Positions 51,650-60,375 of a DNA stretch of 64,000 nucleotides are shown piece by piece. Origin of the DNA: Peteryoungia desertarenae (GTDB lineage: Bacteria; Pseudomonadota; Alphaproteobacteria; Rhizobiales; Rhizobiaceae). Below the pieces are notes generated by a model. That model was not told the DNA's origin, searched no databases, and was given only the letters and a program-made list of their open reading frames with translations. The first letter of the stretch is position 1; every line of letters starts with the position of its first letter. The translations under genes were made by a program, and so were the position numbers. Location: the NCBI RefSeq assembly GCF_005860795.2, contig NZ_CP058350.1, positions 2,820,501 to 2,884,500 of the forward strand. The letters are read 5' to 3'.

Positions 51650-52921
51650 TTGGAATCATACCAGGCAGCTATCTTTCTGTTGGCGATCAACCTAGGGTTG
51701 CTCTGGCTGCTGATGGCTTTTCCACTGGGACTGAAAACGCTGCGCGTGTCCTGCAGGCTGGGTGTTCGTCCGGAAGAGATATGGCGTTTGATGCGGCCGT
51801 CCGGCGCCATGACCGAGTGGCACCCGTCCATTCTGTCAGCAACCCCGATCAAGGACAGTCCGGACAAGATAGAATTCTCCTTCCGCCAACCCGATCGTTA
51901 CGGCGAGCCTTCGCGTCGGGTCATGGCCGTTGACCGTATGGCCGTGACGGCAAGCGGTATCTACACCTGCGACCTGCGCGTAATTTCTGACAGCACGCTG
52001 GACAGCAATTTCTGGGCCGGCTACCGCGAAAGCCGACGAGTCGAACCCTGCCTGGGGGGCGCTCGGGTCACCTTCGAACAAACGGACAGCTATCGGGGAC
52101 TTGCCTTCTATCTCTTCAGGCGGCTGGCGCTGCAACGTGAATTGCGCGCGCTTGAGGATCACGTGACAGGTCGGAAAGGATCGGATCGTCTCGCGCTTGA
52201 ACACCCTCTGTTCCAGATGTTCCTCGCCTTGGTTTCGACCCTGATGCTATGGCCATTCTTCGGCCTCACCCTCCAGGGACTGATGCTGTCGTCCTTCCTG
52301 ACACTGGTGATAGCACTTCACGAAGTCGGCCATATGATCGCCTATCGTGCCTTTGGCCATCGTCAGACACGGATGATCTTCGTACCACTGCTCGGCGGGA
52401 TAGCGATTGGTGGGCGGCCCTACCACAGCCGGTTCGAAGTTGCGACCTGCGCCCTGATGGGGCCCGGCTTTTCAGCCTTTCTTGTCCCGATCCTCATCTC
52501 GCTTCATGACAGCATGAACCGGACAGGTCTTGGCCTCGATACCGGCAAACCGCTCCTCGTGTTCCTGCTGATCCTCGGCGCCTTCAACCTCCTCAACCTT
52601 ATGCCGATGTATCGTTTTGACGGCGGACAGATCCTGCGTCAGGTTTTCGACAGCCAGCGTATGCTGGCGCTCGGCAGTTTCGGGATAACCGCCGCAATCG
52701 CGGCGACAGGATGGCATATCGGCCTTCCGCCGCTCGCCCTGCTGGGCGCCCTTGCCGTCTTTACCCTGCTGAGCCTCATTCGCACGAACCCCTTGCGTCC
52801 ACGGGAAGAGCTGATCGCCATGAGCCCGGCAGAACGCCTTGTTGCGGGCTTTGGCCTCTATGCCGCTGTGATGATGCATGCGCTCGCCATCGCTTATGCC
52901 TGCGGACGCCTGTTTGGCTGA
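51650..52921 (+). CDS. Fusion of SRPBCC-like domain and M50 (site-2-protease-like) membrane metalloprotease
   Basis: A 423-residue protein starting at a TTG with GGAG 9 bases upstream. After an N-terminal helix (IFLLAINLGLLWLLMAFPL), residues about 33-175 look like an SRPBCC/START-type domain (LGVRPEEIWRLMRPSGAMTE WHPSIL). Residues about 190-423 form a polytopic part with HEVGHMIAYRAFGH (HExxH, about 223) and LLNLMPMYRFDGGQILRQ (about 315-328), the zinc ligands of site-2 proteases (N-P-x-x-P-L/F-DG-G). It should cut membrane proteins within the bilayer. The fusion to a lipid-binding-like domain is unusual; the substrate is unknown. Confidence 0.75.
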   Translation: MESYQAAIFLLAINLGLLWLLMAFPLGLKTLRVSCRLGVRPEEIWRLMRPSGAMTEWHPSILSATPIKDSPDKIEFSFRQPDRYGEPSRRVMAVDRMAVTASGIYTCDLRVISDSTLDSNFWAGYRESRRVEPCLGGARVTFEQTDSYRGLAFYLFRRLALQRELRALEDHVTGRKGSDRLALEHPLFQMFLALVSTLMLWPFFGLTLQGLMLSSFLTLVIALHEVGHMIAYRAFGHRQTRMIFVPLLGGIAIGGRPYHSRFEVATCALMGPGFSAFLVPILISLHDSMNRTGLGLDTGKPLLVFLLILGAFNLLNLMPMYRFDGGQILRQVFDSQRMLALGSFGITAAIAATGWHIGLPPLALLGALAVFTLLSLIRTNPLRPREELIAMSPAERLVAGFGLYAAVMMHALAIAYACGRLFG

Positions 52922-52978
52922 GCCGCACGTCTGCCTAAGCTGCCTTGACACGGACTGGGCAATCGGTTCGATAGCCTA

Positions 52979-53596
52979 ATGAAGAAGAACAGTGCGCCCC
53001 TCCCCCTTGGCTATTCGCCGCTCCCCCCAGGCACCATTGCAAATGTCGTGACCTGTCTTGAAATGACAGCAAGACCGACAGAATCGAGCAGACATCAGCC
53101 AGAGGCACCCGGCACATTGTGCCGACTGCGGGCGGAAGACCTTACGCTCTACCGCTCGATATTCCGCGCTGTCGGCGAAGACTGGCTGTGGATGTCACGT
53201 CTCGTGATGAGCGACGAAGACCTTTCAGCGATCCTTGCCGACGACCGCGTCGAAGCCTATGCGGTCATGGACGGCGAAGGACCTGTCGGACTGCTGGAAC
53301 TGGACTTTCGTGAAACAGGAACCTGCGAACTCGCCTTCTTCGGCTTGGTGCCGGATGCGATTGGCAAGGGAGCCGGTCGCTGGCTGATGAACCAGGCTCT
53401 AGAGCGCGCCTGGAGCGCACCCGTCCACCGTTTCTGGGTCCACACCTGCAGCTTCGATCACCCGGCGGCGCTTGGCTTCTACCAGCGCTCGGGCTTCCGC
53501 CCCTATGCCTCTTTTGTCGAGGTGATCGAGGACCCCAGATTGTCCGGCAAGATGCGGCGTGACGCTGCCCGGCATGTGCCACTCATTGCGCCTTGA
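52979..53596 (+). CDS. GNAT-family N-acetyltransferase
   Basis: A 205-residue protein (178 if translation starts at the ATG at 53063, MTARPTESS). The acetyl-CoA site is LVPDAIGKGAGRWLMNQALE (Q/RxxGxG/A as IGKGAG) and the C-terminal FDHPAALGFYQRSGFRPYAS is the GNAT 'A...Y...GF' motif. The substrate is unknown. The N-terminal 28 residues (PLPLGYSPLPPGTIAN) look non-conserved, so the later start may be right. Confidence 0.8.
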   Translation: MKKNSAPLPLGYSPLPPGTIANVVTCLEMTARPTESSRHQPEAPGTLCRLRAEDLTLYRSIFRAVGEDWLWMSRLVMSDEDLSAILADDRVEAYAVMDGEGPVGLLELDFRETGTCELAFFGLVPDAIGKGAGRWLMNQALERAWSAPVHRFWVHTCSFDHPAALGFYQRSGFRPYASFVEVIEDPRLSGKMRRDAARHVPLIAP

Positions 53597-53611
53597 ACAC
53601 CTGAAATCTCA

Positions 53612-53629
53612 CACATTGACAAAAATGTG
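53612..53629. promoter_or_regulatory. Dyad in the promoter of the formaldehyde dehydrogenase gene
   Basis: CACATT (53612-53617) and AATGTG (53624-53629) form an inverted repeat overlapping TTGACA, a possible -35 box. It lies about 75-90 bp upstream of the start codon and could be an operator. No binding protein is known. Confidence 0.35.
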
Positions 53630-53700
53630 AAGCAGGTACTTGAGCCTTGCACATTCGTCATGCCACAGTCCCGCAACACACGTGAGTCAGGGAGACGAAT

Positions 53701-54828
53701 ATGGATGTTCGCGCCGCTGTTGCCGTGCAGGCCGGCAAACCGCTGGAAATCATGACCGTTCAATTGGAAGGCCCGCGCGCGGGTGAAGTTCTGATTGAAG
53801 TAAAGGCGACAGGTATTTGTCATACCGATGATTTTACCCTTTCAGGCGCAGATCCTGAGGGGCTGTTTCCAGCCATTCTCGGACACGAAGGCGCGGGTAT
53901 CGTTGTCGATGTGGGCCCGGGTGTGACGTCAGTCAAAAAGGGCGACCATGTCATTCCGCTCTACACGCCCGAATGCCGTGAGTGCTACTCCTGCCTCAGC
54001 CGTAAGACCAATCTCTGCACCGCGATCCGCGCAACGCAGGGCCAGGGACTGATGCCCGACGGCACTTCGCGTTTCTCCATCGGCAAGGACAAGATCTTTC
54101 ATTACATGGGCTGCTCGACCTTCGCGAACTTTACGGTTCTGCCGGAGATCGCCGTTGCCAAGGTCAATCCGGATGCCCCCTTCGACAAGATCTGCTATAT
54201 CGGCTGCGGTGTGACGACCGGCATTGGCGCCGTCATCAACACGGCCAAGGTCGAGATCGGCGCGACGGCCATCGTCTTCGGCCTCGGCGGCATTGGTCTG
54301 AACGTGTTGCAGGGCCTACGCCTTGCCGGTGCCGATATGATCATCGGCGTCGACATCAACCCCGCACGCAAGGAATGGGGCGAGAAATTCGGCATGACGC
54401 ATTTCGTCAATCCGACCGAAGTCGAGGGCGATCTGGTGCCCTATCTCGTCAACATGACGAAGCGCCATGGCGACACGATTGGCGGCGCCGACTACACCTT
54501 CGACTGCACCGGCAACACGAAGGTCATGCGTCAGGCACTGGAATCGGCCCATCGCGGCTGGGGCAAGTCGGTCATCATCGGCGTCGCCGGTGCCGGCCAG
54601 GAAATCTCCACCCGTCCCTTCCAGCTGGTGACCGGCCGCAACTGGATGGGCACGGCTTTCGGCGGTGCACGCGGCCGCACCGACGTGCCGAAGATCGTCG
54701 ACTGGTACATGCAGGGCAAGATCCAGATCGACCCGATGATCACCCACACCATGCCGCTTGAGGGCATCAACAAAGGCTTCGACATGATGCACAAGGGTGA
54801 ATCGATCCGCGGGGTCGTGGTCTATTGA
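53701..54828 (+). CDS. frmA: S-(hydroxymethyl)glutathione dehydrogenase / class III alcohol dehydrogenase
   Basis: A 375-residue zinc enzyme that oxidises S-hydroxymethylglutathione (formaldehyde plus glutathione) to S-formylglutathione and also reduces S-nitrosoglutathione. The catalytic zinc ligands are in [22 protein letters not shown] and [13 protein letters not shown]. The structural zinc site is [15 protein letters not shown]. The NAD site is [12 protein letters not shown] with [19 protein letters not shown] precedes the ATG. S-formylglutathione hydrolase, the next step, is encoded 1.5 kb downstream on the same strand. Confidence 0.95.
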   Translation: MDVRAAVAVQAGKPLEIMTVQLEGPRAGEVLIEVKATGICHTDDFTLSGADPEGLFPAILGHEGAGIVVDVGPGVTSVKKGDHVIPLYTPECRECYSCLSRKTNLCTAIRATQGQGLMPDGTSRFSIGKDKIFHYMGCSTFANFTVLPEIAVAKVNPDAPFDKICYIGCGVTTGIGAVINTAKVEIGATAIVFGLGGIGLNVLQGLRLAGADMIIGVDINPARKEWGEKFGMTHFVNPTEVEGDLVPYLVNMTKRHGDTIGGADYTFDCTGNTKVMRQALESAHRGWGKSVIIGVAGAGQEISTRPFQLVTGRNWMGTAFGGARGRTDVPKIVDWYMQGKIQIDPMITHTMPLEGINKGFDMMHKGESIRGVVVY

Positions 54829-54830
54829 CC

Positions 54831-55283
54831 ATGGCTGCGGCCTACACGGTCGATGTGCGGAGGATGGAAGACTTCTCCGCCGCCGATCTCTACGACATGC
54901 TGAAGCTGCGCGTTGACGTCTTCGTCGTCGAGCAGCACTGCCCCTATCCGGAACTCGACGGCAACGACAAGGACTGCCTGCATCTGCGGCTGCTGATGGA
55001 TGGCGAATTGTTGGCCTGTGCACGGCTCTGGCGTTCGACGCCGGAGCATCATCCCCGGATCGGACGCGTGGCGGTCTCGCCAAACCATCGGGGCAAGCGG
55101 CTCGGCGAGGCCCTGATGCGCGAGGCGATTGCGGAGGTGGAGAAGCGCCATCCCGGCGAACCGATCGAGATCTCGGCGCAGAGCCATCTGCAGAAATTCT
55201 ATGGATCGCTGGGCTTCGAGGTGATCTCGGAGGAGTACCTGGAAGATGGGATTCCGCATGTGGATATGCTGCGGCGAGTATGA
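54831..55283 (+). CDS. GNAT-family N-acetyltransferase, ElaA-like
   Basis: A 150-residue protein starting 2 bp after the frmA stop (the in-frame TTG at 54825 overlaps it). LYDMLKLRVDVFVVEQHCPYPELDGNDKDC is the ElaA signature (LR..VFVVEQ..PY.E.D..D). RVAVSPNHRGKRLGEALM is the acetyl-CoA loop and FYGSLGFEVISEEYLEDGIPHVDM ends the domain. The function of ElaA is unclear. It is likely co-transcribed with frmA. Confidence 0.87.
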   Translation: MAAAYTVDVRRMEDFSAADLYDMLKLRVDVFVVEQHCPYPELDGNDKDCLHLRLLMDGELLACARLWRSTPEHHPRIGRVAVSPNHRGKRLGEALMREAIAEVEKRHPGEPIEISAQSHLQKFYGSLGFEVISEEYLEDGIPHVDMLRRV

Positions 55284-55312
55284 ACTTTCAGAGCAGCTGA
55301 ACATGCGCCACA

Positions 55313-55648
55313 ATGTCTGCGGGGACATCATTGCCGGTAGATGCATTTGTGGCTACAATTCTGTTTGAATGGGATGACGACAAGAACGCGATGAATATCG
55401 CCAAGCATGGTCTGAGTTTTGATCGGGCCTGCCGGGTATTTGACGACGTGGTACTCACCATCCAAGACGATCGCCGCGACTATGGCGAGACACGCTTCAA
55501 CACGATCGGTATGATCGATGGCATTGTTATCATCGTCGTAACCCACACGGACAGAAATGGTCGGATCCGGTTGATTTCAGCCAGACCAGCCAAACGAAGG
55601 GAAAGGGAGCGTTATGCAGAAGCGCTTCGACAAAGAACTCAGCCTTGA
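55313..55648 (+). CDS. brnT: BrnT-family toxin (type II toxin-antitoxin)
   Basis: About 111 residues; the family core ILFEWDDDKNAMNIAKHGLSFDRACRVFDD is a clear BrnT N terminus (F.WD..K...N..KHGv.F..A..vF.D). GETRFNTIGMIDGIVIIVVT and RIRLISARPAKRRERERY complete the RelE-like ribonuclease fold. BrnT cuts RNA and stops translation until bound by BrnA. The true start may be the GTG at 55349, closer to the usual N terminus. The 3' end overlaps the brnA gene by 35 bp, the usual toxin-first order. Confidence 0.87.
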   Translation: MSAGTSLPVDAFVATILFEWDDDKNAMNIAKHGLSFDRACRVFDDVVLTIQDDRRDYGETRFNTIGMIDGIVIIVVTHTDRNGRIRLISARPAKRRERERYAEALRQRTQP

Positions 55649-55871
55649 GGAACTCGCGAGCCTTGACGATGACGCCATCGACACCAGCGACATACCGGAA
55701 CTCGACGAACACTTCTGGCAGAATGCCGTGATCGTCGAGCCGGAAGGCACGGAGCAGATCACGCTCCGAGTCAAGAAGTCCGTGCTTCAGGTCTTTCGTT
55801 CAACAGGCAAGGGCTACCAGACCCGGATGAATGCCGTGCTCGAATCCTATGCCCGTAGCCTGAAGAAGTAG
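55614..55871 (+). CDS. brnA: BrnA-family antitoxin
   Basis: An 85-residue protein with a GGGAG ribosome site inside the end of brnT. The N-terminal acidic part (SLDDDAIDTSDIPELDEHFW) neutralises BrnT, and the C-terminal ITLRVKKSVLQVFRSTGKGY QTRMNAVLESYA is the ribbon-helix-helix DNA-binding part (K..GkGYQtrin..L..y). BrnA normally represses its own operon. Confidence 0.88.
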   Translation: MQKRFDKELSLEELASLDDDAIDTSDIPELDEHFWQNAVIVEPEGTEQITLRVKKSVLQVFRSTGKGYQTRMNAVLESYARSLKK

Positions 55872-55875
55872 CAGC

Positions 55876-56322
55876 ATGCCCGAAATCTATGTCGATGCCG
55901 ATGCCTGTCCGGTGAAGCCGGAGATCCTGAAAGTCGCCGAGCGGCATGATCTGCCGGTGACTTTCGTCGCCAATTCCGGCCTTCGTCCCTCGCGCGATCC
56001 GATGGTCAAGAATGTCATCGTCTCCGGCGCCTTCGATGCAGCCGACGACTGGATTGCCGAGCGCTGCGGCGAAGGCGATATCGTCGTCACCGCCGATGTG
56101 CCGCTGGCCGGTCGATGCGTGGCCGCCGGTGCGCTGGTTACCGGACCGACGGGACGCATCTTCGACACGGCCAATATCGGCATGGCAACCGCCATGCGCG
56201 ACCTCGGCCAGCATCTGCGCGAGACTGGCGAGAGCAAGGGTTATAATGCCGCCTTTTCGCCGCGCGACCGTTCCGCTTTCCTCGAAACACTCGACAGGCT
56301 CTGCCGTCGCATCAAGAAGTGA
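55876..56322 (+). CDS. YaiI/YqxD family protein (DUF188)
   Basis: A 148-residue protein beginning PEIYVDADACPVKPEILKVA, the DUF188 signature with acidic residues of a PIN-like nuclease fold. It continues FVANSGLRPSRDP, DIVVTADVPLAGRCVAAGAL and NIGMATAMRDLGQHLRE. It may be a nuclease but none has been shown. It starts 4 bp after brnA, and the hydrolase gene follows 31 bp later. Confidence 0.88.
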   Translation: MPEIYVDADACPVKPEILKVAERHDLPVTFVANSGLRPSRDPMVKNVIVSGAFDAADDWIAERCGEGDIVVTADVPLAGRCVAAGALVTGPTGRIFDTANIGMATAMRDLGQHLRETGESKGYNAAFSPRDRSAFLETLDRLCRRIKK

Positions 56323-56353
56323 GCCATCGCGCTCCCACAGACAGGATCGATCC

Positions 56354-57187
56354 ATGAAAGTCATCTCCCAGAACACGGCCTTTGGCGGCATGCAGGGGGT
56401 CTTTGCCCATGACAGCGAAACAACCAAATGCGAAATGACCTTCGCCGTCTTCGTGCCGCCCCAGGCGATCACCGAGAAGCGTCCGGTGCTCTGGTATCTC
56501 TCAGGCCTGACCTGCACCCATGCCAATGTCATGGAAAAGGGCGAATATCGACGTATGGCCGCCGAGCTCGGCCTGATCGTGGTGTGCCCGGATGTCAGCC
56601 CGCGCGGCAATGACGTGCCGGATGAACTCACCAACTGGAAAATGGGCAAGGGTGCGGGCATGTATCTGAATGCCACGGAAAAGCCTTGGGCCGAGTACTA
56701 CCAGATGTATTCCTACATCACGGAAGAGCTTCCCGGCCTGATCGCCGAACAGTTCCGCGCCGACATGAGCCGCCAGGGCATTTTCGGCCATTCCATGGGC
56801 GGCCATGGCGCGATGACGATCGCGCTGAAAAACCCTGAGCGCTTCAAGAGCTGCTCGGCCTTCGCCCCGATCGTCAATCCGCTCACCGCCGACTGGACGC
56901 AGGATGCGTTTGAAAAATATCTCGGCGCGGATCGTGCCAAGTGGCGCGAATACGATGCCTGCGCGCTGGTCGAGGACGGCGCCCGCTTCCCGGAATTCCT
57001 TGTTGATCAGGGCAAGGCCGACAGCTTCCTGGAGATGGGCCTCGCGCCCTGGAAGTTCGAGGAGGCGGTGAAGGGTAAGGATATCGGCCTGACGCTGCGC
57101 ATGCATGAGCGCTATGACCATTCCTACTACTTCATCTCGACCTTCATGGAGGATCATTTGAAGTGGCATGCGGAGCGGCTGGGGTGA
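56354..57187 (+). CDS. fghA: S-formylglutathione hydrolase
   Basis: A 277-residue alpha/beta hydrolase of the esterase D family that splits S-formylglutathione to formate and glutathione. Landmarks: PVLWYLSGLTCTHANVMEKG (oxyanion region), PDVSPRGNDVPDE, and the nucleophile elbow GHSMGGHGAM with catalytic Ser. The Asp and His are in LVDQGKADSFLE and YDHSYYFISTFMEDHLKWHA. The ATG at 56354 is clear from the family N terminus (MKVISQNTAFGGMQGVFAHDS). It acts directly after the class III alcohol dehydrogenase. Confidence 0.95.
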   Translation: MKVISQNTAFGGMQGVFAHDSETTKCEMTFAVFVPPQAITEKRPVLWYLSGLTCTHANVMEKGEYRRMAAELGLIVVCPDVSPRGNDVPDELTNWKMGKGAGMYLNATEKPWAEYYQMYSYITEELPGLIAEQFRADMSRQGIFGHSMGGHGAMTIALKNPERFKSCSAFAPIVNPLTADWTQDAFEKYLGADRAKWREYDACALVEDGARFPEFLVDQGKADSFLEMGLAPWKFEEAVKGKDIGLTLRMHERYDHSYYFISTFMEDHLKWHAERLG

Positions 57188-57200
57188 CTTGATCGACAAA

Positions 57201-57294
57201 CGTCGTCATGCTCGGGCTTGTCCCGAGCATCCGCTACCGTTGGGTGGATTGCGATGTCAGTAGATCCTCGGGACAAGCCCGAGGATGACGACCG
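57201..57294. repeat. Pair of palindromic CTCGGGCTTGTCCCGAG elements in inverted orientation
   Basis: CGTCATGCTCGGGCTTGTCC (57204 onward) and its near-complement at 57263-57290 (GATCCTCGGGACAAGCCCGA) make one large stem. Each half is also a short palindrome (GCTCGGG..CCCGAGC, CCTCGGG..CCCGAGG). The element is widely dispersed between genes in alphaproteobacteria. Here it separates two convergent genes and could end both transcripts. Confidence 0.75.
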
Positions 57295-57310
57295 TCAAGC
57301 CTGAAAAGGC

Positions 57311-58918
57311 TCACCCCGGCCGATAGACGAACCGCTCGAAATCCGCTGGTTTCGCATGGCCTGAAACGTCAAAACAGAACATGCCGGCAAAGGCACCTGT
57401 AAACGAGCCGTGCTCGCCGAAGCCGCCCTCGTCGGAGACCACACCGGCATCGAGCACCGGGCCGATGGCCTGCCACGCACCTTCGCCCGCCACACGCCAG
57501 AAGAACTGCAGGTCGTTGTCGGTGATCTCCATGGCGAGATCCACGGCGCCATCGGGGATCGACTGGCCCATGCCGATCGGGAACTCCAGCTTGCCCGAAG
57601 GATAGTCGCCCGGGCAGGACAGGATGATCAGCGAGCGGCCGAGCGTTTCATCGGTGGAGATGCCGAGCGCGTGGAACTTGTAGCGGTTATAGTAATGCGT
57701 CAGGCCTGCGACCTGCTGATAGGTATCGGGCGCAAATTCAAGCCGCGTTTCGGCGCGGAAACGGTGATGCTCCTGGCGGCGGGCGACCAGCGACTGCTCG
57801 AACCAGGAGCCGATGCTTTCGCGACCGAAAAGGCGCAAGCGCCCTGCCCGTTTGGTCAGGGTGAACAGGCGCTCCGGCTGCGGCGTGCGCAGCCACTGGA
57901 ATTCGGATGGTAAGTCGGAGCTATCGAAGGCCCTGACGATCTCGACCGGTTCCTCGCGCTTGATGGCACCATGGGGCGCCGGCACCTCGACGGATGGCAC
58001 GACGCCGCCCTGCTCGAGATAGAGCCAGCCATCCTCCTTCCAGACGCATTTCTGCAGGCCCGTTTCGCGTCCGAGTGTGCAGCGGCGCTTGGGCGGCATG
58101 GGGCGGCCGCAGAGATGGGTGTGGTAGACCTGGCCATCCGGCGTCTCGACATATTGCCCGTGGCCGGCGCGTTGCAGCACGGCTTCGGGATTGTCTTTCG
58201 AGGTGATGAGATGCGTGTTGGGATGCATCTCGTAGGGGCCGTCGATCGAGCGGGAGCGCGCCATGGTCACGACATGGTCGTAGCCGGTGCCGCCCTCGGC
58301 GGTCGTCAGGTAATACCAGTCCTTGCGCTTGAAGAGATGCGGGCCTTCAACGAGCCCTTGTTTGCTGCCCTCGAAGATGTTCTTGATCGGGCCGGTGAGT
58401 TTTTGCGTCTTCGGGTCCCATTCCTGCAACAGGATGCCGTCGAACTTGGCATGGCCGATGGTGTTGCGCGCCTCGGGGCGATGGTTCCACTGCATGTTCA
58501 AGAACCACTTGCGCCCATCATCGTCATGGAAGAGCGAGGGATCGAAGCCGGAGGAATTGACGTGGATCGGATCGGACCACGGGCCTTCGATCGCGGGCGC
58601 CGTGACCATGTAGTTGTGCGCGTCCTTGAAGGAACCTTCGAAGCGTTTGACGTCGGTATAGACGAGCCAGAACAGCCCGTCAGCATAGGAGAGGCAAGGC
58701 GCCCAGACGCCACCGCTGTCGGGATTGCCGCGCATGTCGAGCTGGCTGGCGCGGTTGAGCGGACGGGTGACGAGGTCCCAGTTCACGAGGTCGCGCGAAT
58801 GATGGATCTGCACACCCGGATACCATTCGAAGGTGGAGGTGGCGATGTAGTAATCCTCGCCCACGCGGCAGATCGAGGGATCCGGATTGAAGCCCGGCAG
58901 GATGGGGTTGATGATCAT
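57311..58918 (-). CDS. Glycoside hydrolase family 43, beta-xylosidase/arabinofuranosidase type
   Basis: A 535-residue protein. The five-bladed propeller starts NPILPGFNPDPSICRVGEDY YIATSTFEW (catalytic base Asp in NPDPS). It continues with DVKRF...NYMVTAPAIEGPWSDP and VEGPHLFKRKDWYYL (acid Glu in EGPH). A C-terminal beta-sandwich of about 200 residues (FRAETRLEFAPDTYQQVAGL THYYN) is typical of XynB-like GH43 enzymes. There is no signal peptide, so it acts on imported oligosaccharides in the cytoplasm. Substrate likely xylo- or arabino-oligosaccharides. Confidence 0.92.
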   Translation of the reverse strand: MIINPILPGFNPDPSICRVGEDYYIATSTFEWYPGVQIHHSRDLVNWDLVTRPLNRASQLDMRGNPDSGGVWAPCLSYADGLFWLVYTDVKRFEGSFKDAHNYMVTAPAIEGPWSDPIHVNSSGFDPSLFHDDDGRKWFLNMQWNHRPEARNTIGHAKFDGILLQEWDPKTQKLTGPIKNIFEGSKQGLVEGPHLFKRKDWYYLTTAEGGTGYDHVVTMARSRSIDGPYEMHPNTHLITSKDNPEAVLQRAGHGQYVETPDGQVYHTHLCGRPMPPKRRCTLGRETGLQKCVWKEDGWLYLEQGGVVPSVEVPAPHGAIKREEPVEIVRAFDSSDLPSEFQWLRTPQPERLFTLTKRAGRLRLFGRESIGSWFEQSLVARRQEHHRFRAETRLEFAPDTYQQVAGLTHYYNRYKFHALGISTDETLGRSLIILSCPGDYPSGKLEFPIGMGQSIPDGAVDLAMEITDNDLQFFWRVAGEGAWQAIGPVLDAGVVSDEGGFGEHGSFTGAFAGMFCFDVSGHAKPADFERFVYRPG

Positions 58919-58962
58919 GGCGTGTTTCCTCCTGCCTGATGGCTTATTTTACGTGAACGATG

Positions 58963-59147
58963 CCCCTCATCCCCCTGCCGGGACCTTCTCCCCGCAGACG
59001 GGGAGAAGGCGGAGACGGTCACCGCAGTGCCCACCTCCCCCTTGAGGGGGGAGGTCGCCGTGAGTTTGGAGTTTGGCAGATGAAGCCGGACTCCTGCACG
59101 TCACCCCACCCCGGAGCTTCGCTTCGACCCTCCCCCTCAAGGGGAAG
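58963..59147. repeat. GC-rich palindromic repeats between GH43 and aldo/keto reductase genes
   Basis: The unit CCCCTCATCCCCCTGCCGGG ACCTTCTCCCCGC...GCGGGGAGAAGG at the left end is the same as at 60246-60361. A CACCTCCCCCTTGAGGGGGG AGG palindrome (about 59031-59053) and a CCTCCCCCTCAAGGGGAAGG palindrome near 59130-59149 follow. No gene. Confidence 0.7.
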
Positions 59148-59154
59148 GTTTTCG

Positions 59155-60207
59155 TTACTTCTTCTTCCGTGGCGGGCCCTTGCGTTCGGCGGACGCAGCC
59201 CAGATGTTGATGTCGGCGTCCTTGGCGAAGACGTCGATTTCGGCGAGTTCTTCCGCTGTGAAATCGGGCGTTTCGATCGCCTTGACGCAATCCTCGACCT
59301 GGGAGGGCTTCGACGCGCCGATCAGCGCCGTGGTAATGCGCTTGCCGCGCAGCACCCAGGCGAGCGCCATCTGCGCCAGAGGCTGGCCGCGCTTTTCGGC
59401 GATCTTGTTGAGACCCCGAATGTTTTCGAGATTGCGCTCGTTGAGAAAGCCCGGATCGAGCGACTTGTCCTGCGCCGCGCGGGTGCCCTCAGGGATACCG
59501 CTCAGGTATTTCGACGTCAGCATGCCCTGGGCGAGCGGCGAGAAGACGATCGACCCGACGCCGAGCTCTTCCAGCGTGTCGATCAACCCGTCTTCCTCGA
59601 TCCAGCGATTGATCATCGAATAGCTGGGCTGATGGATGAGAAGCGGAGTGCCAAGGCTTTTGAGGATCTCGTAGGCCTCGCGGGTGCGCTTCGAATTGTA
59701 GGAGGAAATCCCGACATATTGCGCCCTGCCGGTGCGCACGATGTGGTCGAGCGCGCCGCAGGTTTCTTCGAGCGGTGTGTCCGGATCGAAGCGGTGGGAA
59801 TAGAAAATATCGACATAGTCGAGGCCCATGCGCTTCAGGCTCTGGTCGCAGGAAGCGATCAAGTATTTGCGGCTGCCCCATTCGCCGTAGGGACCCGGCC
59901 ACATATTATAGCCGGCCTTGGACGAGATGATTAGCTCGTCGCGATAGCCACGGAAATCCGTGCGCAGGATTTCGCCGAAGGCTTCCTCGGCGGTGCCAGC
60001 CGGCGGGCCGTAATTGTTGGCGAGGTCGAAATGGGTGATGCCAAGGTCGAAGGCCTTCTGACAGATCGCCCGCTTGGTGGCATGCGGCGTGTCCTGGCCG
60101 AAATTGTGCCAGAGCCCCAGCGAGATTGCCGGCAGCTTGAGCCCGCTCTTGCCGCAGCGATTATAGGTCATCCGCTCATAGCGGTTTTCGGCGGGGGTAT
60201 AGGTCAT
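59155..60207 (-). CDS. Aldo/keto reductase, YghZ/L-glyceraldehyde-3-phosphate reductase type
   Basis: A 350-residue TIM-barrel NADPH-dependent reductase. Landmarks are FDLANNYGPPAGTAEEAFGE (catalytic Asp and Tyr), ISSKAGYNMWPGPYGEWGSR KYL (catalytic Lys), DIFYSHRFDPDTPLEETCGA and the cofactor segment ITTALIGASKPSQVEDCVKA. The GPPxGxAE and MWxGPYGxWGSRKY sequences are those of the YghZ (AKR14) group, which reduces L-glyceraldehyde 3-phosphate and methylglyoxal. It belongs to the sugar-use cluster by position and orientation. Confidence 0.92.
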   Translation of the reverse strand: MTYTPAENRYERMTYNRCGKSGLKLPAISLGLWHNFGQDTPHATKRAICQKAFDLGITHFDLANNYGPPAGTAEEAFGEILRTDFRGYRDELIISSKAGYNMWPGPYGEWGSRKYLIASCDQSLKRMGLDYVDIFYSHRFDPDTPLEETCGALDHIVRTGRAQYVGISSYNSKRTREAYEILKSLGTPLLIHQPSYSMINRWIEEDGLIDTLEELGVGSIVFSPLAQGMLTSKYLSGIPEGTRAAQDKSLDPGFLNERNLENIRGLNKIAEKRGQPLAQMALAWVLRGKRITTALIGASKPSQVEDCVKAIETPDFTAEELAEIDVFAKDADINIWAASAERKGPPRKKK

Positions 60208-60245
60208 GGATGGTTCTCTCCCAGAAGGTCTTGTCTTTGAGTCTG

Positions 60246-60361
60246 CCCCTCATCCCCCTGCCGGGACCTTCTCCCCGCAAGCGGGGAGAAGGGGCAACAC
60301 GCCGGCCCCACCGGCCTTCTCCCCGTTTACGGGGAGAAGGTGGCGGCAGCCGGATGAGGGG
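60246..60361. repeat. Palindromic repeat bounded by CCCCTCATCC/GGATGAGGGG
   Basis: The terminal inverted repeats (60246-60255 and 60352-60361) enclose two further stems: CTTCTCCCCGC..GCGGGGAGAAG (about 60269-60292) and CTTCTCCCCGTTTACGGGGAGAAG (about 60316-60339). A related unit occurs at 58963. This is a common type of rhizobial intergenic element; it may serve as a terminator between the two genes. Confidence 0.75.
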
Positions 60362-60375
60362 CTAAGACACAGACC

